A DNA stretch of 64,000 nt from JANRLL01 sp033762715. Lineage in GTDB: Bacteria; Pseudomonadota; Alphaproteobacteria; Rickettsiales; SXRF01. Below are positions 1 through 7,732 of this stretch, piece after piece; the stretch's first letter is position 1, and every line of letters begins with the position of its first letter. Under the pieces are notes generated by a model. It ran no database searches and was not told the DNA's origin. It saw only the letters and a list, made by a program, of their open reading frames with translations. Both the position numbers and the translations under genes were made by a program. Where the stretch lies: NCBI GenBank assembly GCA_033762715.1, contig JANRLL010000016.1, positions 1 through 64,000 of the forward strand, in the 5' to 3' direction.

Positions 1-53
1 TTCTACTGAAAAAATGCCGAACCTTTGGTTCTTGTCCGAATGCCCAATGCCAC

Positions 54-80
54 TAAAAAAACCACCCAAAGGTGGCTTTT
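54..80 (-). terminator. Rho-independent terminator of tRNA-Leu(UAA)
   Basis: Read on the minus strand, a GCCACC/GGTGG stem with a four-base loop is followed by seven T, directly after the tRNA 3' end. The symmetry extends outwards: the full inverted repeat spans 50-87, so its outer arm reaches the encoded CCA of the tRNA. The element is symmetric enough to act in both directions. Confidence 0.85.
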
Positions 81-84
81 TTAG

Positions 85-171
85 TGGTGCTCGCGGCCGG
101 ACTCGAACCGGCACATTCTTGCGAACGAGGGATTTTAAGTCCCTTGCGTCTACCTATTCCGCCACGCGAGC
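85..171 (-). tRNA. tRNA-Leu (anticodon UAA)
   Basis: An 87-nt class II tRNA with an encoded CCA end. The acceptor arms GCTCGCG and CGCGAGC pair perfectly. The D-arm has the GGAATAGGTAGAC pattern of leucine tRNAs, the anticodon loop reads CTTAAAA (anticodon TAA), there is a long variable arm, and the T-arm contains GGTTCGAGTCC. It decodes UUA (and UUG by wobble). A second leucine tRNA (CAG) lies at 39599. Confidence 0.97.
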
Positions 172-212
172 TCAATTGCTACTACAGCTTGCAACTATCT
201 CTGGTTTTTGCG

Positions 213-255
213 CTTCCGGTGCTCATGTACTATTTGTACATTCCGCTCCGGTTCT
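213..255. repeat. Palindromic intergenic element, copy 1
   Basis: An imperfect hairpin whose ends are CCGG/CCGG and whose tip is ATGTAC/GTACAT. It shares its sequence and fold with 25845-25888, including base changes that keep pairs intact. It lies between the cinA stop codon and the tRNA gene; nothing else is recognised in 172-348. It is probably a REP-like extragenic palindrome, but I can see only two copies. Confidence 0.55.
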
Positions 256-348
256 AAAAACCAGAACTATTTGCAGCGCTCTAGCGCAATTTAGAAAAAA
301 TGGTTCAAGACAGATAACGGAAGCTGGCGGGCAGGAAAAGCAAAAAAT

Positions 349-1089
349 TTAGGCTTCTTCAATAATTTCATCGACAAAGCCCAGCACCAGGGCCTTAAGC
401 TCGGCGTAGGTGGCATCGAGAGCGGCTTTATCGGTGCTGCGCACCACCAGGCTGGTGCCGAGTTTTTGGCGCACAAACGGATAGCTGCCGATTTCAACCT
501 CGGGATGGCGTTGCTGCAATGCGGTAAGGCTGTCGGCGATCGCTCCTTCGGTGACATAGGCAGAAAGGCTGCGTGACAGCGTTTTAGCACCGCCTTTCAG
601 GCTAGGGCGGATATGGTCGAACATCGCTTGCATAATGCTGGGCACACCGGCCATCACATAGACATTATCTACCTGAAAGCCAGGCGCGGCTGAGACTGGA
701 TTAGGAATAAGCGCAGCGCCCTTGGGTACATGTGCCATTTTCAGGCGGGCGTTATTGAGATTTTCGCGGCCATAATGCTTCTCTAAAATCGCTTCCGCCT
801 TGGGATCGAGCGCCAGCGGCAAGCCAAATGCTTTGGCGATCGCATCACTAGTAATATCGTCATGGGTGGGGCCAATCCCGCCGGTGGTAAACAGATAGGT
901 AAATTGCTTGCGGCATTCGTTAACGGTTGCAATAATCGCTGCCTCACTATCGGCAATGACCCGCACTTCTACTAGCTTTACGCCGGCCTCATTCAGCTCA
1001 TGCGCGAGCCAGGCGATGTTTTTATCCTGGGTGCGTCCCGACAATATTTCATTGCCAATAATAATTAAGCAGGCAGTGGGGGAATTCAT
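349..1089 (-). CDS. CinA-type competence/damage-inducible protein A, MoaB/Mog domain only
   Basis: A 246-residue protein made of a single molybdopterin-binding (MoCF/MoaB) fold. Visible motifs are GNEILSG at residues 12-18 and TTGGIGPTHDD at 68-78, the pterin/nucleotide-binding loop of the family. The C-terminal nicotinamide-nucleotide amidase domain of full-length CinA is absent, which is common for the short alphaproteobacterial form. The exact substrate of the stand-alone domain is unsettled; family members hydrolyse pyrophosphate-linked nucleotides such as ADP-ribose or FAD. It is transcribed away from map and shares the intergenic region 1090-1151 with it. Confidence 0.85.
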   Translation of the reverse strand: MNSPTACLIIIGNEILSGRTQDKNIAWLAHELNEAGVKLVEVRVIADSEAAIIATVNECRKQFTYLFTTGGIGPTHDDITSDAIAKAFGLPLALDPKAEAILEKHYGRENLNNARLKMAHVPKGAALIPNPVSAAPGFQVDNVYVMAGVPSIMQAMFDHIRPSLKGGAKTLSRSLSAYVTEGAIADSLTALQQRHPEVEIGSYPFVRQKLGTSLVVRSTDKAALDATYAELKALVLGFVDEIIEEA

Positions 1090-1151
1090 AAGGCTGGCCT
1101 CTTTTAAAACGGTATTATATATCTAAATAGGAAAAGTCAAAGGAGTACGAC

Positions 1152-1949
1152 GTGCTAGAAGATAGTAGAGCTATTATCATTCATACAGCTGATGACCATA
1201 ACGGCATGCGTGCCGCCGGAAAATTAGCGGCTGAAGTGCTGGATATGATGGTAGAGCAGGTGAAGCCAGGGGTTACCACCGGCGCACTCAATGATCTGTG
1301 TCATGAGATGATCCTGGCGCATGGAGCCATACCGGCGCCCTTAGGTTATCGCGGTTTCCCTAAATCCATCTGCACCTCGATCAACCATGTGGTGTGTCAT
1401 GGTATTCCAGGAGATGTGAAATTAAAAGGTGGCGATATCGTCAATATTGATGTGACGGTAATTTTGGATGGTTGGTACGGCGATACCAGCCGCATGTATT
1501 ATGTTGGTGAGCCGAGCATTAAAGCCAAGCGCCTCACTCAGATCACCTATGAAGCGATGATGCTGGGCATCGAACAAGTCAAGCCAGGCAATACGGTCGG
1601 GCATATCGGACATGCCATTCAAACCTATGCCGAGAAACACGGCTATTCGGTAGTGCGTGATTATTGCGGCCATGGGCTCGGGCGTGTGTTTCATACGGCG
1701 CCCAATATTTTGCATTATGGCAGCCCAGGCGAAGGGCCGGTGCTCAAAGAAGGCATGTTCTTCACTGTAGAGCCGATGATCAATGCCGGCGCTTTTGAGA
1801 CCCATCTGAGCCGCCATGATGGCTGGACCGTGACCACGCGCGACAAATCGCTCTCGGCGCAATTCGAGCATTCAATCGCCGTGACCGCTACTGGCTACGA
1901 GATTTTTACGCAATCTCCGAAAGGATGGCATTTCCCACCCTATGCCTGA
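1152..1949 (+). CDS. map: Methionine aminopeptidase, type I
   Basis: Removes the initiator methionine from nascent proteins in the cytoplasm. All five metal ligands of the pita-bread fold are present at the family spacing: D100, D111, H174, E207 and E239, plus the substrate-contacting H83 in VCHGIP. The 265 residues are typical of type I enzymes. The start is GTG at 1152, chosen because AGGAG lies at 1141-1145 with good spacing. The 3' end overlaps radC by 8 nt, so the two are translationally coupled. Confidence 0.97.
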   Translation: MLEDSRAIIIHTADDHNGMRAAGKLAAEVLDMMVEQVKPGVTTGALNDLCHEMILAHGAIPAPLGYRGFPKSICTSINHVVCHGIPGDVKLKGGDIVNIDVTVILDGWYGDTSRMYYVGEPSIKAKRLTQITYEAMMLGIEQVKPGNTVGHIGHAIQTYAEKHGYSVVRDYCGHGLGRVFHTAPNILHYGSPGEGPVLKEGMFFTVEPMINAGAFETHLSRHDGWTVTTRDKSLSAQFEHSIAVTATGYEIFTQSPKGWHFPPYA

Positions 1950-2631
1950 TACCGCAGTCAAACCTCTTCATGCCGGACATCGCAAACGCTTGCGTGAGCG
2001 GTTTTTAAAGCATGGGGCAGAGGTGCTTGCGGATTATGAACTATTGGAAGTGATTTTATTTTCGGCCAAGCCGCTCGGTGACGTGAAGCCGATGGCCAAA
2101 GAATTGCTCAAAACATTTGGCAGCTTTGGGCAAGTGTTGCTGGCCGAACCTGGCAGGTTGATGAAGGTCGAAGGTGTGAATGAAGCCGCGGTGGTTGCTA
2201 TTAAATCCGCCAAGGCTGCAGCTGAGCGCCTGCTCAAAGAAGAGGTGGCAGACCGGCCGATTATCAAAAGCTGGACGCAGCTGCTGGATTATTGCCGCAT
2301 TCATATCGGCCATAATCAGAACGAAGAATTTCATATCCTGTTTTTGAATCACAAGCTGGAATTGCTCGCTGATGAACGTCAGCAAAAAGGCACCGTCAAC
2401 CACACGCCGGTTTATCCGCGCGAAGTGGTGAAGCGCGCGCTGGAAATCGGCGCATCGAGCATGATCCTGGCGCATAATCATCCCAGTGGGGACGTCAATC
2501 CCAGCCGCGCTGATATTGATGTCACCAAACAGATTATCGATGCGGCGCGCCCGCTTGGCATTGAGGTGCATGATCATGTGATCATCGGTGCGAAGAAACA
2601 TTTTTCGTTTAAGACGAAAGGGCTCATCTGA
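1942..2631 (+). CDS. radC: RadC-family JAB domain protein (UPF0758)
   Basis: A 229-residue protein with an N-terminal helix-hairpin-helix region (about residues 10-100) and a C-terminal JAB1/MPN-like metalloprotease fold. The metal motif HNHPSGD followed by S and D is visible at about residues 178-192. Despite the gene name, a direct role in DNA repair is doubtful for the family; the molecular function is unknown. It starts inside map (8-nt overlap) and its stop overlaps the next ATG by one base, so map-radC-ELM1 look like one transcript. Confidence 0.9.
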   Translation: MPDTAVKPLHAGHRKRLRERFLKHGAEVLADYELLEVILFSAKPLGDVKPMAKELLKTFGSFGQVLLAEPGRLMKVEGVNEAAVVAIKSAKAAAERLLKEEVADRPIIKSWTQLLDYCRIHIGHNQNEEFHILFLNHKLELLADERQQKGTVNHTPVYPREVVKRALEIGASSMILAHNHPSGDVNPSRADIDVTKQIIDAARPLGIEVHDHVIIGAKKHFSFKTKGLI

Positions 2632-3614
2632 TGGTGCAATGTTGGGGCATCACCGGAGGCAGCGCTGGCATGGCTGCGCAAGCATTGGCGATGGCCGATA
2701 TGTTGGGCCTTTCCATGCAGATGAAAAATATTCAAATACGCAAACCCTGGGTGTGGCTGCCTAACTATTGCTATACGAAAGGCTTGGACCGGTTGGTCAT
2801 GCCTTATGCGATTGAGCGCGGTAGCGAATCGCTGGATGCGCCTTGGCCCGATTTAGTAATTAGTTGTGGCCGTCGCGGCGCTATTGCAGCGCTGGGGCTT
2901 AAAGCGCATCTCAGGCACAAAGGGTGGAAACAAACACGCTTTATCCATATCCAAGATCCGCATATCGATCCGCGCTATTTCGATCTGGTGGTGGCAATGG
3001 AGCATGACAAAATTACCGGACCGAATGTGCTTAAAACCCGCTTTGCGCTGCATCGTATTACCGCCCATTCGTTGGCCGCGGCCGAAGTGCGCTTTTCGAC
3101 CTGGTTTTCCGATTACCCGCGGCCACAGCTTGCAGTATTGATTGGTGGGTCGACCAATAAATATACCCTGACCCAAGAGCGTATGCGCGTAGTGATCGAT
3201 GAGCTGCAACGCATTGTCTATAAAACGCCGTGCTCGCTGCTGATTACGCCGTCGCGCCGCACGGGGGCCGATAATATCGCGCTGCTGCATCAGATGTTTG
3301 ATCCCGAGCCGCGTGTCTATATTTACGATTTCGATGGCGAAAATCCCTATATGGGCATGCTGGCATTAGCTGACGGGGTGATGGTGACTAATGATTCGGT
3401 CAATATGATGACCGATGCGCATGCGACCGGAAAGCCGCTCTATCTGCTGAACCTGCCCGATCATCACAATACCAAGCCCTCGCGCTTTGCACAAAAACTC
3501 TTGGATGATGGCATTGCGCGCATCTTTGAAAACCAACTCGAATTCTGGCAATACCGCACCAATAACGAGATGGATAAGCTAGCCGCTGATATTAAACGCG
3601 TAATGAAGTTATAG
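2631..3614 (+). CDS. Mitochondrial fission ELM1-like family protein
   Basis: A 327-residue protein matching the ELM1/DUF1022 family. It opens with CWGITGGSAGMAAQALAMAD, then carries VISCGRRGA, HIQDP and a late VTNDSVNMMTDA segment, the latter resembling nucleotide-sugar-binding loops of GT-B glycosyltransferases. The plant homologue acts in mitochondrial fission; the bacterial function is unknown and a surface-glycan role is only an inference from the fold. It starts by a one-base overlap with the radC stop and converges on the M15 peptidase with a 6-nt overlap. Confidence 0.82.
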   Translation: MVQCWGITGGSAGMAAQALAMADMLGLSMQMKNIQIRKPWVWLPNYCYTKGLDRLVMPYAIERGSESLDAPWPDLVISCGRRGAIAALGLKAHLRHKGWKQTRFIHIQDPHIDPRYFDLVVAMEHDKITGPNVLKTRFALHRITAHSLAAAEVRFSTWFSDYPRPQLAVLIGGSTNKYTLTQERMRVVIDELQRIVYKTPCSLLITPSRRTGADNIALLHQMFDPEPRVYIYDFDGENPYMGMLALADGVMVTNDSVNMMTDAHATGKPLYLLNLPDHHNTKPSRFAQKLLDDGIARIFENQLEFWQYRTNNEMDKLAADIKRVMKL

Positions 3615-4655
3615 TGCCGTTAAATGCTGGTTGGTAGCCACCAACTCATGATCGAAGATGGGATGGTAATTGCCGTGATAGAAATCCGGTTTCTCATTCA
3701 AGGGCGGTAAGGCGGTGCCAAGCTGTTGGATGAGTTCCGCTTCACGGCCAGCAAAGGTCGCTTTCCAGCGATTGATAAAATCGGCATAACTCCAGCGCTC
3801 ATATTTATTGGCAAAGGCGTCGCGGTTGGTTTTACGCAAAGCCAGATCGTCTGCACTCAGCAAATCAATGCCCACTACACGCGCGGCGGAATCGAGCACG
3901 CGCCATAAATCCTCGCGATTTTCCGGCAGGCGATCATCCCAGAACTCGCTGCGCAGTGGCGCTACCAGCAAACCTTGGCTAAAAGCCGAGCGCAAGAACG
4001 CAGCTTCGCGAATCAGCCGGTTGTATTTTGCCATGGGAGAGATGGCCTGACCTGCATAGGTCCGGCTATTGGTTTCCATATCGAGATGATCGAAATGCCC
4101 GCCCATATCAATCTCACGGCCTTGCGCATCTTCCATCATACTATCAACGGCGAGGCCTTTATTATGCGCACTCTGGCCAGGCAAGGCTAGCAGGCCAGCT
4201 TGTATGTCGCTGTCGGGTGCGAACTGATAGAGTTTGTAGGCGCCTTCCATGGTGCGCAGCCCGTCATATACCACTGTGCGCCAACCCTGTGTCTGGTAGA
4301 GGTGAATCGCAGCGCCAACCATGATGTCAGCCAAGATGCGATGTTGCCACAAGCGCGCATCACGCCGGTAGGCTAAGCCGAATTTATTCAGGCGTTTTTC
4401 GCGCGGCAGGGTTTGGTAGTAGCTCGCGTCATCGCAGCGCGTAAACCGATCCTGCTCATCATAGATCCATTCATCCTGCGCGTAGGCAACCATTGTGCGC
4501 AGCGGGTCAATGCCGCCGCAGGCTTGAATACGCTCAGCTTTGCGGTATTCACCCAGCGCGACGAGATGAGGCTGGGCTGCTTGCGCATCGGCCAGTTGAT
4601 CACGCACGAAGCTGGTTGAACGCGCCTGGGCAAAATCACTCCACGGGCGTTTCAT
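3609..4655 (-). CDS. Peptidase M15 family, D-Ala-D-Ala dipeptidase (VanX/DdpX)-like
   Basis: About 348 residues. The M15 zinc motif S-x-H-x-x-G-x-A-x-D is seen as SAHNKGLAVD, giving H164 and D171 counted from the ATG at 4655; a GTG at 4664 is also possible. Family members cleave D-Ala-D-Ala or related peptidoglycan peptides. The third zinc ligand, normally His in an E-x-W-H motif, appears as EFWD (D240), so activity should not be assumed. The protein is longer than VanX, with about 80 extra C-terminal residues. No signal peptide is evident. Last gene of the trp-DUF599 run. Confidence 0.75.
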   Translation of the reverse strand: MKRPWSDFAQARSTSFVRDQLADAQAAQPHLVALGEYRKAERIQACGGIDPLRTMVAYAQDEWIYDEQDRFTRCDDASYYQTLPREKRLNKFGLAYRRDARLWQHRILADIMVGAAIHLYQTQGWRTVVYDGLRTMEGAYKLYQFAPDSDIQAGLLALPGQSAHNKGLAVDSMMEDAQGREIDMGGHFDHLDMETNSRTYAGQAISPMAKYNRLIREAAFLRSAFSQGLLVAPLRSEFWDDRLPENREDLWRVLDSAARVVGIDLLSADDLALRKTNRDAFANKYERWSYADFINRWKATFAGREAELIQQLGTALPPLNEKPDFYHGNYHPIFDHELVATNQHLTAL

Positions 4656-4666
4656 AACCAACACTC

Positions 4667-5341
4667 TTAGCTTAGATGTTTGAGCGTAGCGGAGCGAAAT
4701 TCACGTCGGTAAGTCACATACACAACGAGTGCCGTTGCTGTCATGAAGGCATAAGGATGTAGAAACCATGCCAGAGTAGCGAGTCCATAGTAATAGGCCC
4801 GCAAGCCGTTGCCGAAGTGGCGTGCCGCGTTGCTGGTCAACAATGCGCCTTTTTGCGCAATCGCCTCATGCTCGTCTTTGCGCTCGCGATAATCGGGCGC
4901 GGCGGCGATGAACATACAGACATAGTTATATTGGCGCATCGACCAGGTATGTTTGAAAAAGGCGTAGATGAAAATAATGATCAGCGTAAAAATTTTGATT
5001 TGCCAAATAAACGGATCATTAAGTTTGGTATAGGGAATTTCGTGGATGATGTCATTCACGCGATCACGGTAGCCTAAGGTGCTCACCAGCGCGGCCAGAA
5101 TAAACATCGAGGTGCTAGCAAAAAAGGTAAAGCTGCGTGCAAGATTGCCCACCATAATGGCATCGAGCGAGCGGTTTTCCCGCCCCAGCATTTCACGCAT
5201 CCAGCGCAGGCGCAGTGAATTGGTTGCGCCCATAAGATGAGGAGTAGTGCGCGCTTCGTGACCGCTGTAATAGGCATAGCCAAACCAGCAGACGATAAAG
5301 AAGGTGAGTGCTAACCATTCCTGCCAATGTTCTTCCATCAT
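4667..5341 (-). CDS. DUF599-like integral membrane protein
   Basis: A 224-residue protein with four to five hydrophobic helices: residues about 6-25 (WLALTFFIVCWFGYAYY), 65-85, 110-130 (IFTLIIIFIYAFF), and two near the C terminus (AYYYGLATLAWFLHP, ATALVVYVTY). Sequence and length fit the DUF599 family of unknown function. The start at 5341 is chosen because ATGA overlaps the trpC stop; a longer frame would run deep into trpC. The coupling suggests co-expression with trp genes but no known pathway link. Confidence 0.75.
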   Translation of the reverse strand: MMEEHWQEWLALTFFIVCWFGYAYYSGHEARTTPHLMGATNSLRLRWMREMLGRENRSLDAIMVGNLARSFTFFASTSMFILAALVSTLGYRDRVNDIIHEIPYTKLNDPFIWQIKIFTLIIIFIYAFFKHTWSMRQYNYVCMFIAAAPDYRERKDEHEAIAQKGALLTSNAARHFGNGLRAYYYGLATLAWFLHPYAFMTATALVVYVTYRREFRSATLKHLS

Positions 5342-6138
5342 ATATGCCCCGTCAATAATTCTTTGGTTGCAAGCGTTACATCTTCCTCGCGCATCAGCGA
5401 TTCGCCGACCAGGAAACAATGAATGTTCGCATGCTGCATGCGCACAATATCATCATGGGTACGGATACCGCTTTCGCATACGCGAAGGATAGGTGATGGA
5501 ATCTGTTTTGCAAGTGTTTCAGATGTGGCCAAATCCACTTTCAGTGTTTTTAAATTACGGTTATTGACGCCCAGCAATTGCGGCCTCAGGTGCAAAAGTG
5601 CGCGATCTAGCTCGTCTTGGTCGTGCACTTCAACCAGTACATCCATACCAAGCTCAATGGCAGTATTTTCTAACTCCGCTGCTTGCGAATCGCTCAGTGC
5701 TGCCATAATCAATAAAATACAATCGGCACCTAAGGCACGTGATTCAATAATTTGGTAGGGATCGAGCATGAAATCTTTGCGCAGCACCGGAAGTGATACG
5801 GCCTGTCTGGCGGCTTGCAAATAGGCATCCTCGCCTTGAAAATAGGGCTGGTCGGTGAGCACCGACAGGCAATGCGCGCCGCCTTTTTGGTAGGCGCGTG
5901 CGAGCGTAGCCGGATCGAAGTCCGCACGGATCACGCCCACGCTGGGCGATGCTTTTTTGATTTCGGCAATGAGCGCGATATGACCTTGTTCAATCGCCTG
6001 CGCCAGAGCACGGCGAAACCCGCGCGGCTTTTGGCCGCTGGCTATGCGTGCTTCCAGTTCCGCAAGCGAAACCGATTCTTTGCTGCGGGCAATATGCTCA
6101 CGCTTGTCGGCACAGATTTTGGCTAGCGTGTCACTCAT
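5338..6138 (-). CDS. trpC: Indole-3-glycerol phosphate synthase
   Basis: Closes the indole ring from CdRP, the fourth step of tryptophan synthesis. A 266-residue (beta/alpha)8 barrel with the family motifs LIAEIKKASPSVG (catalytic Lys), VLRKDF, LVEVHD, LGVNNRNLKT and CESGI in order. It is monofunctional, without the TrpF half seen in enterobacteria. It overlaps trpD by 4 nt (ATGA) upstream and the DUF599 gene downstream. Confidence 0.97.
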   Translation of the reverse strand: MSDTLAKICADKREHIARSKESVSLAELEARIASGQKPRGFRRALAQAIEQGHIALIAEIKKASPSVGVIRADFDPATLARAYQKGGAHCLSVLTDQPYFQGEDAYLQAARQAVSLPVLRKDFMLDPYQIIESRALGADCILLIMAALSDSQAAELENTAIELGMDVLVEVHDQDELDRALLHLRPQLLGVNNRNLKTLKVDLATSETLAKQIPSPILRVCESGIRTHDDIVRMQHANIHCFLVGESLMREEDVTLATKELLTGHI

Positions 6139-7157
6139 AGATGCGAATGGCTCAGCTCAATTAGTTTCATCAGCTTGTGATGGGCGCGGCCCGAATCGAT
6201 CGCATCCATTGCCAGTGCGACACCGGCTTTAAGATCGGCAGCAACGCCTGCTACCAGCAATCCAGCGGCGGCATTATAAACTACGGCGCGCTTATAGGCG
6301 CTGTCAGCACCTGATAGCGAGTGCAGTAGCGCATCGGCATTATATTGCGCATCGCCGCCTTTGAGTTCTTGCAGACTGCAACGTTGCAAGCCGGCTTCTT
6401 CCGGCGTGATTTGAAATTCACGAACCTGGCCATCTTTTAATTCTGCCACGTATGAACTATCGACCAAGCTTAATTCATCCAGCCCATCACTTCCATGCAC
6501 GATCCAGGCGCTTTGCGTGCCCAGTTCTTTGAGCGCATGCGCCATGGGACTTAGCCATTCCTTGGCATAGACGCCAATCAGCTGATAGGGTGGCGCTACC
6601 GGATTGGAAAGCGGACCCAGCAAGTTGAAGATGGTGCGGATGCCGAGTTCTTGGCGAATCGGTGCGACATGGCGCATGGCTGGATGAAAGAGCGGGGCCA
6701 TCAAGAAGGCGATGCCGATTTCATTCAAGCAGCGTTCCACCACCGAAAGCGGCATATCGATTTTTACGCCCAACGCCGATAGCACGTCAGCAGAGCCGGA
6801 GCGCGATGAGACGGAGCGATTGCCATGCTTGGCTACCGGAATATCGCACGCGGCCAGCACAAAACTCACCGAGGTTGAAATGTTATAGGTGTTTTTAGCA
6901 TCGCCACCCGTGCCGCAACTATCAATCACGCCGGTGGGCGATTTAATTTTTTGAGCTTTGGCGCGCATGGCAATGGCGCCGGCCGTGAGCTCATCCACCG
7001 TCTCGCCTTTGAGGCGAAGTCCCATCAGAAAGGCTGCCATATGCGCAGGCGTAGCGCCGCCGTTCATAATAATTTGAAACGCACGGGTAGCTTGTTCGCG
7101 TGTCAGTGATTTTTTGTCAGCCAACAAGCGGATGATATCCTGCATCACGTCGGACAT
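6135..7157 (-). CDS. trpD: Anthranilate phosphoribosyltransferase
   Basis: Transfers the phosphoribosyl group of PRPP to anthranilate. The 340 residues include the PRPP loop CGTGGDAKNTYNIST, KHGNRSVSSRSGSADVLSALG and RTIFNLLGPLSNP, all diagnostic of TrpD. It is a stand-alone enzyme, not fused to the TrpG amidotransferase. The ATG overlaps the trpG stop by one base, and the 3' end overlaps trpC by four. Confidence 0.97.
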   Translation of the reverse strand: MSDVMQDIIRLLADKKSLTREQATRAFQIIMNGGATPAHMAAFLMGLRLKGETVDELTAGAIAMRAKAQKIKSPTGVIDSCGTGGDAKNTYNISTSVSFVLAACDIPVAKHGNRSVSSRSGSADVLSALGVKIDMPLSVVERCLNEIGIAFLMAPLFHPAMRHVAPIRQELGIRTIFNLLGPLSNPVAPPYQLIGVYAKEWLSPMAHALKELGTQSAWIVHGSDGLDELSLVDSSYVAELKDGQVREFQITPEEAGLQRCSLQELKGGDAQYNADALLHSLSGADSAYKRAVVYNAAAGLLVAGVAADLKAGVALAMDAIDSGRAHHKLMKLIELSHSHL

Positions 7158-7729
7158 TAAATCTGATCCAAAAAGTTTTTAATGATCTGGTGCCCATGCT
7201 CGGAGGCAATGCTCTCGGGATGGAACTGTACGCCATGCGTATTATGCTGCTTATGCGACAGGCCCATGATGAGGCCATCTTCTGCCGTGATTGCGGTTAC
7301 TTCCAAACAGTCAGGCAGGCTGGAGCGCTCGACAATCAATGAATGGTAGCGCGTGGCGTTAAAAGGAATCGGCAGGCCTTTGAACATGGTGCGGCCTTCG
7401 TGGTAGATGGCGCTGATTTTACCATGCATCGGCATCGGCGCACGGATTACTTTGCCGCCAAAGGCTTCGCCAATGGCTTGCAGGCCCAAGCACACGCCAA
7501 AAATAGGAATCGTGCCGGAGGCTTGTTTGATGAGGTCTAAGCAAATACCGGATTGCTGGGGGTTGCCTGGGCCAGGGGAGATGACAATGCCGTCAGGCTT
7601 GCGAGCGATAATATCATCCACGCTGATCTGATCATTGCGAAATACAGCCACTTCCGCACCCAGCTCGCCAATATAATGCAGCAGGTTGTAGGTGAAGCTA
7701 TCGTAGTTATCGAGCAGTAAAATTTTCAT
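7157..7729 (-). CDS. trpG: Anthranilate synthase component II (glutamine amidotransferase)
   Basis: A 190-residue class I glutamine amidotransferase supplying ammonia to TrpE. The catalytic triad is visible: C80 in IFGVCLGLQA, and the His and Glu in VQFHPESIASEHG. The oxyanion motif SPGPGNP lies at about 51-57. In many bacteria the same subunit also serves PabB; no pabB is in this window. It sits 3 nt downstream of trpE and overlaps trpD. Confidence 0.96.
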   Translation of the reverse strand: MKILLLDNYDSFTYNLLHYIGELGAEVAVFRNDQISVDDIIARKPDGIVISPGPGNPQQSGICLDLIKQASGTIPIFGVCLGLQAIGEAFGGKVIRAPMPMHGKISAIYHEGRTMFKGLPIPFNATRYHSLIVERSSLPDCLEVTAITAEDGLIMGLSHKQHNTHGVQFHPESIASEHGHQIIKNFLDQI

Positions 7730-7732
7730 ACG

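Noticed and set aside
14..352. A 112-codon plus-strand ORF at the left end
   Set aside because: It runs through the terminator, the antisense of the tRNA-Leu gene and the palindromic element, and has no SD or family-like sequence.
4667..5419. The 250-residue long form of the DUF599 protein
   Set aside because: The first 26 codons lie inside trpC, and the ATGA overlap at 5341 gives a normal family start.
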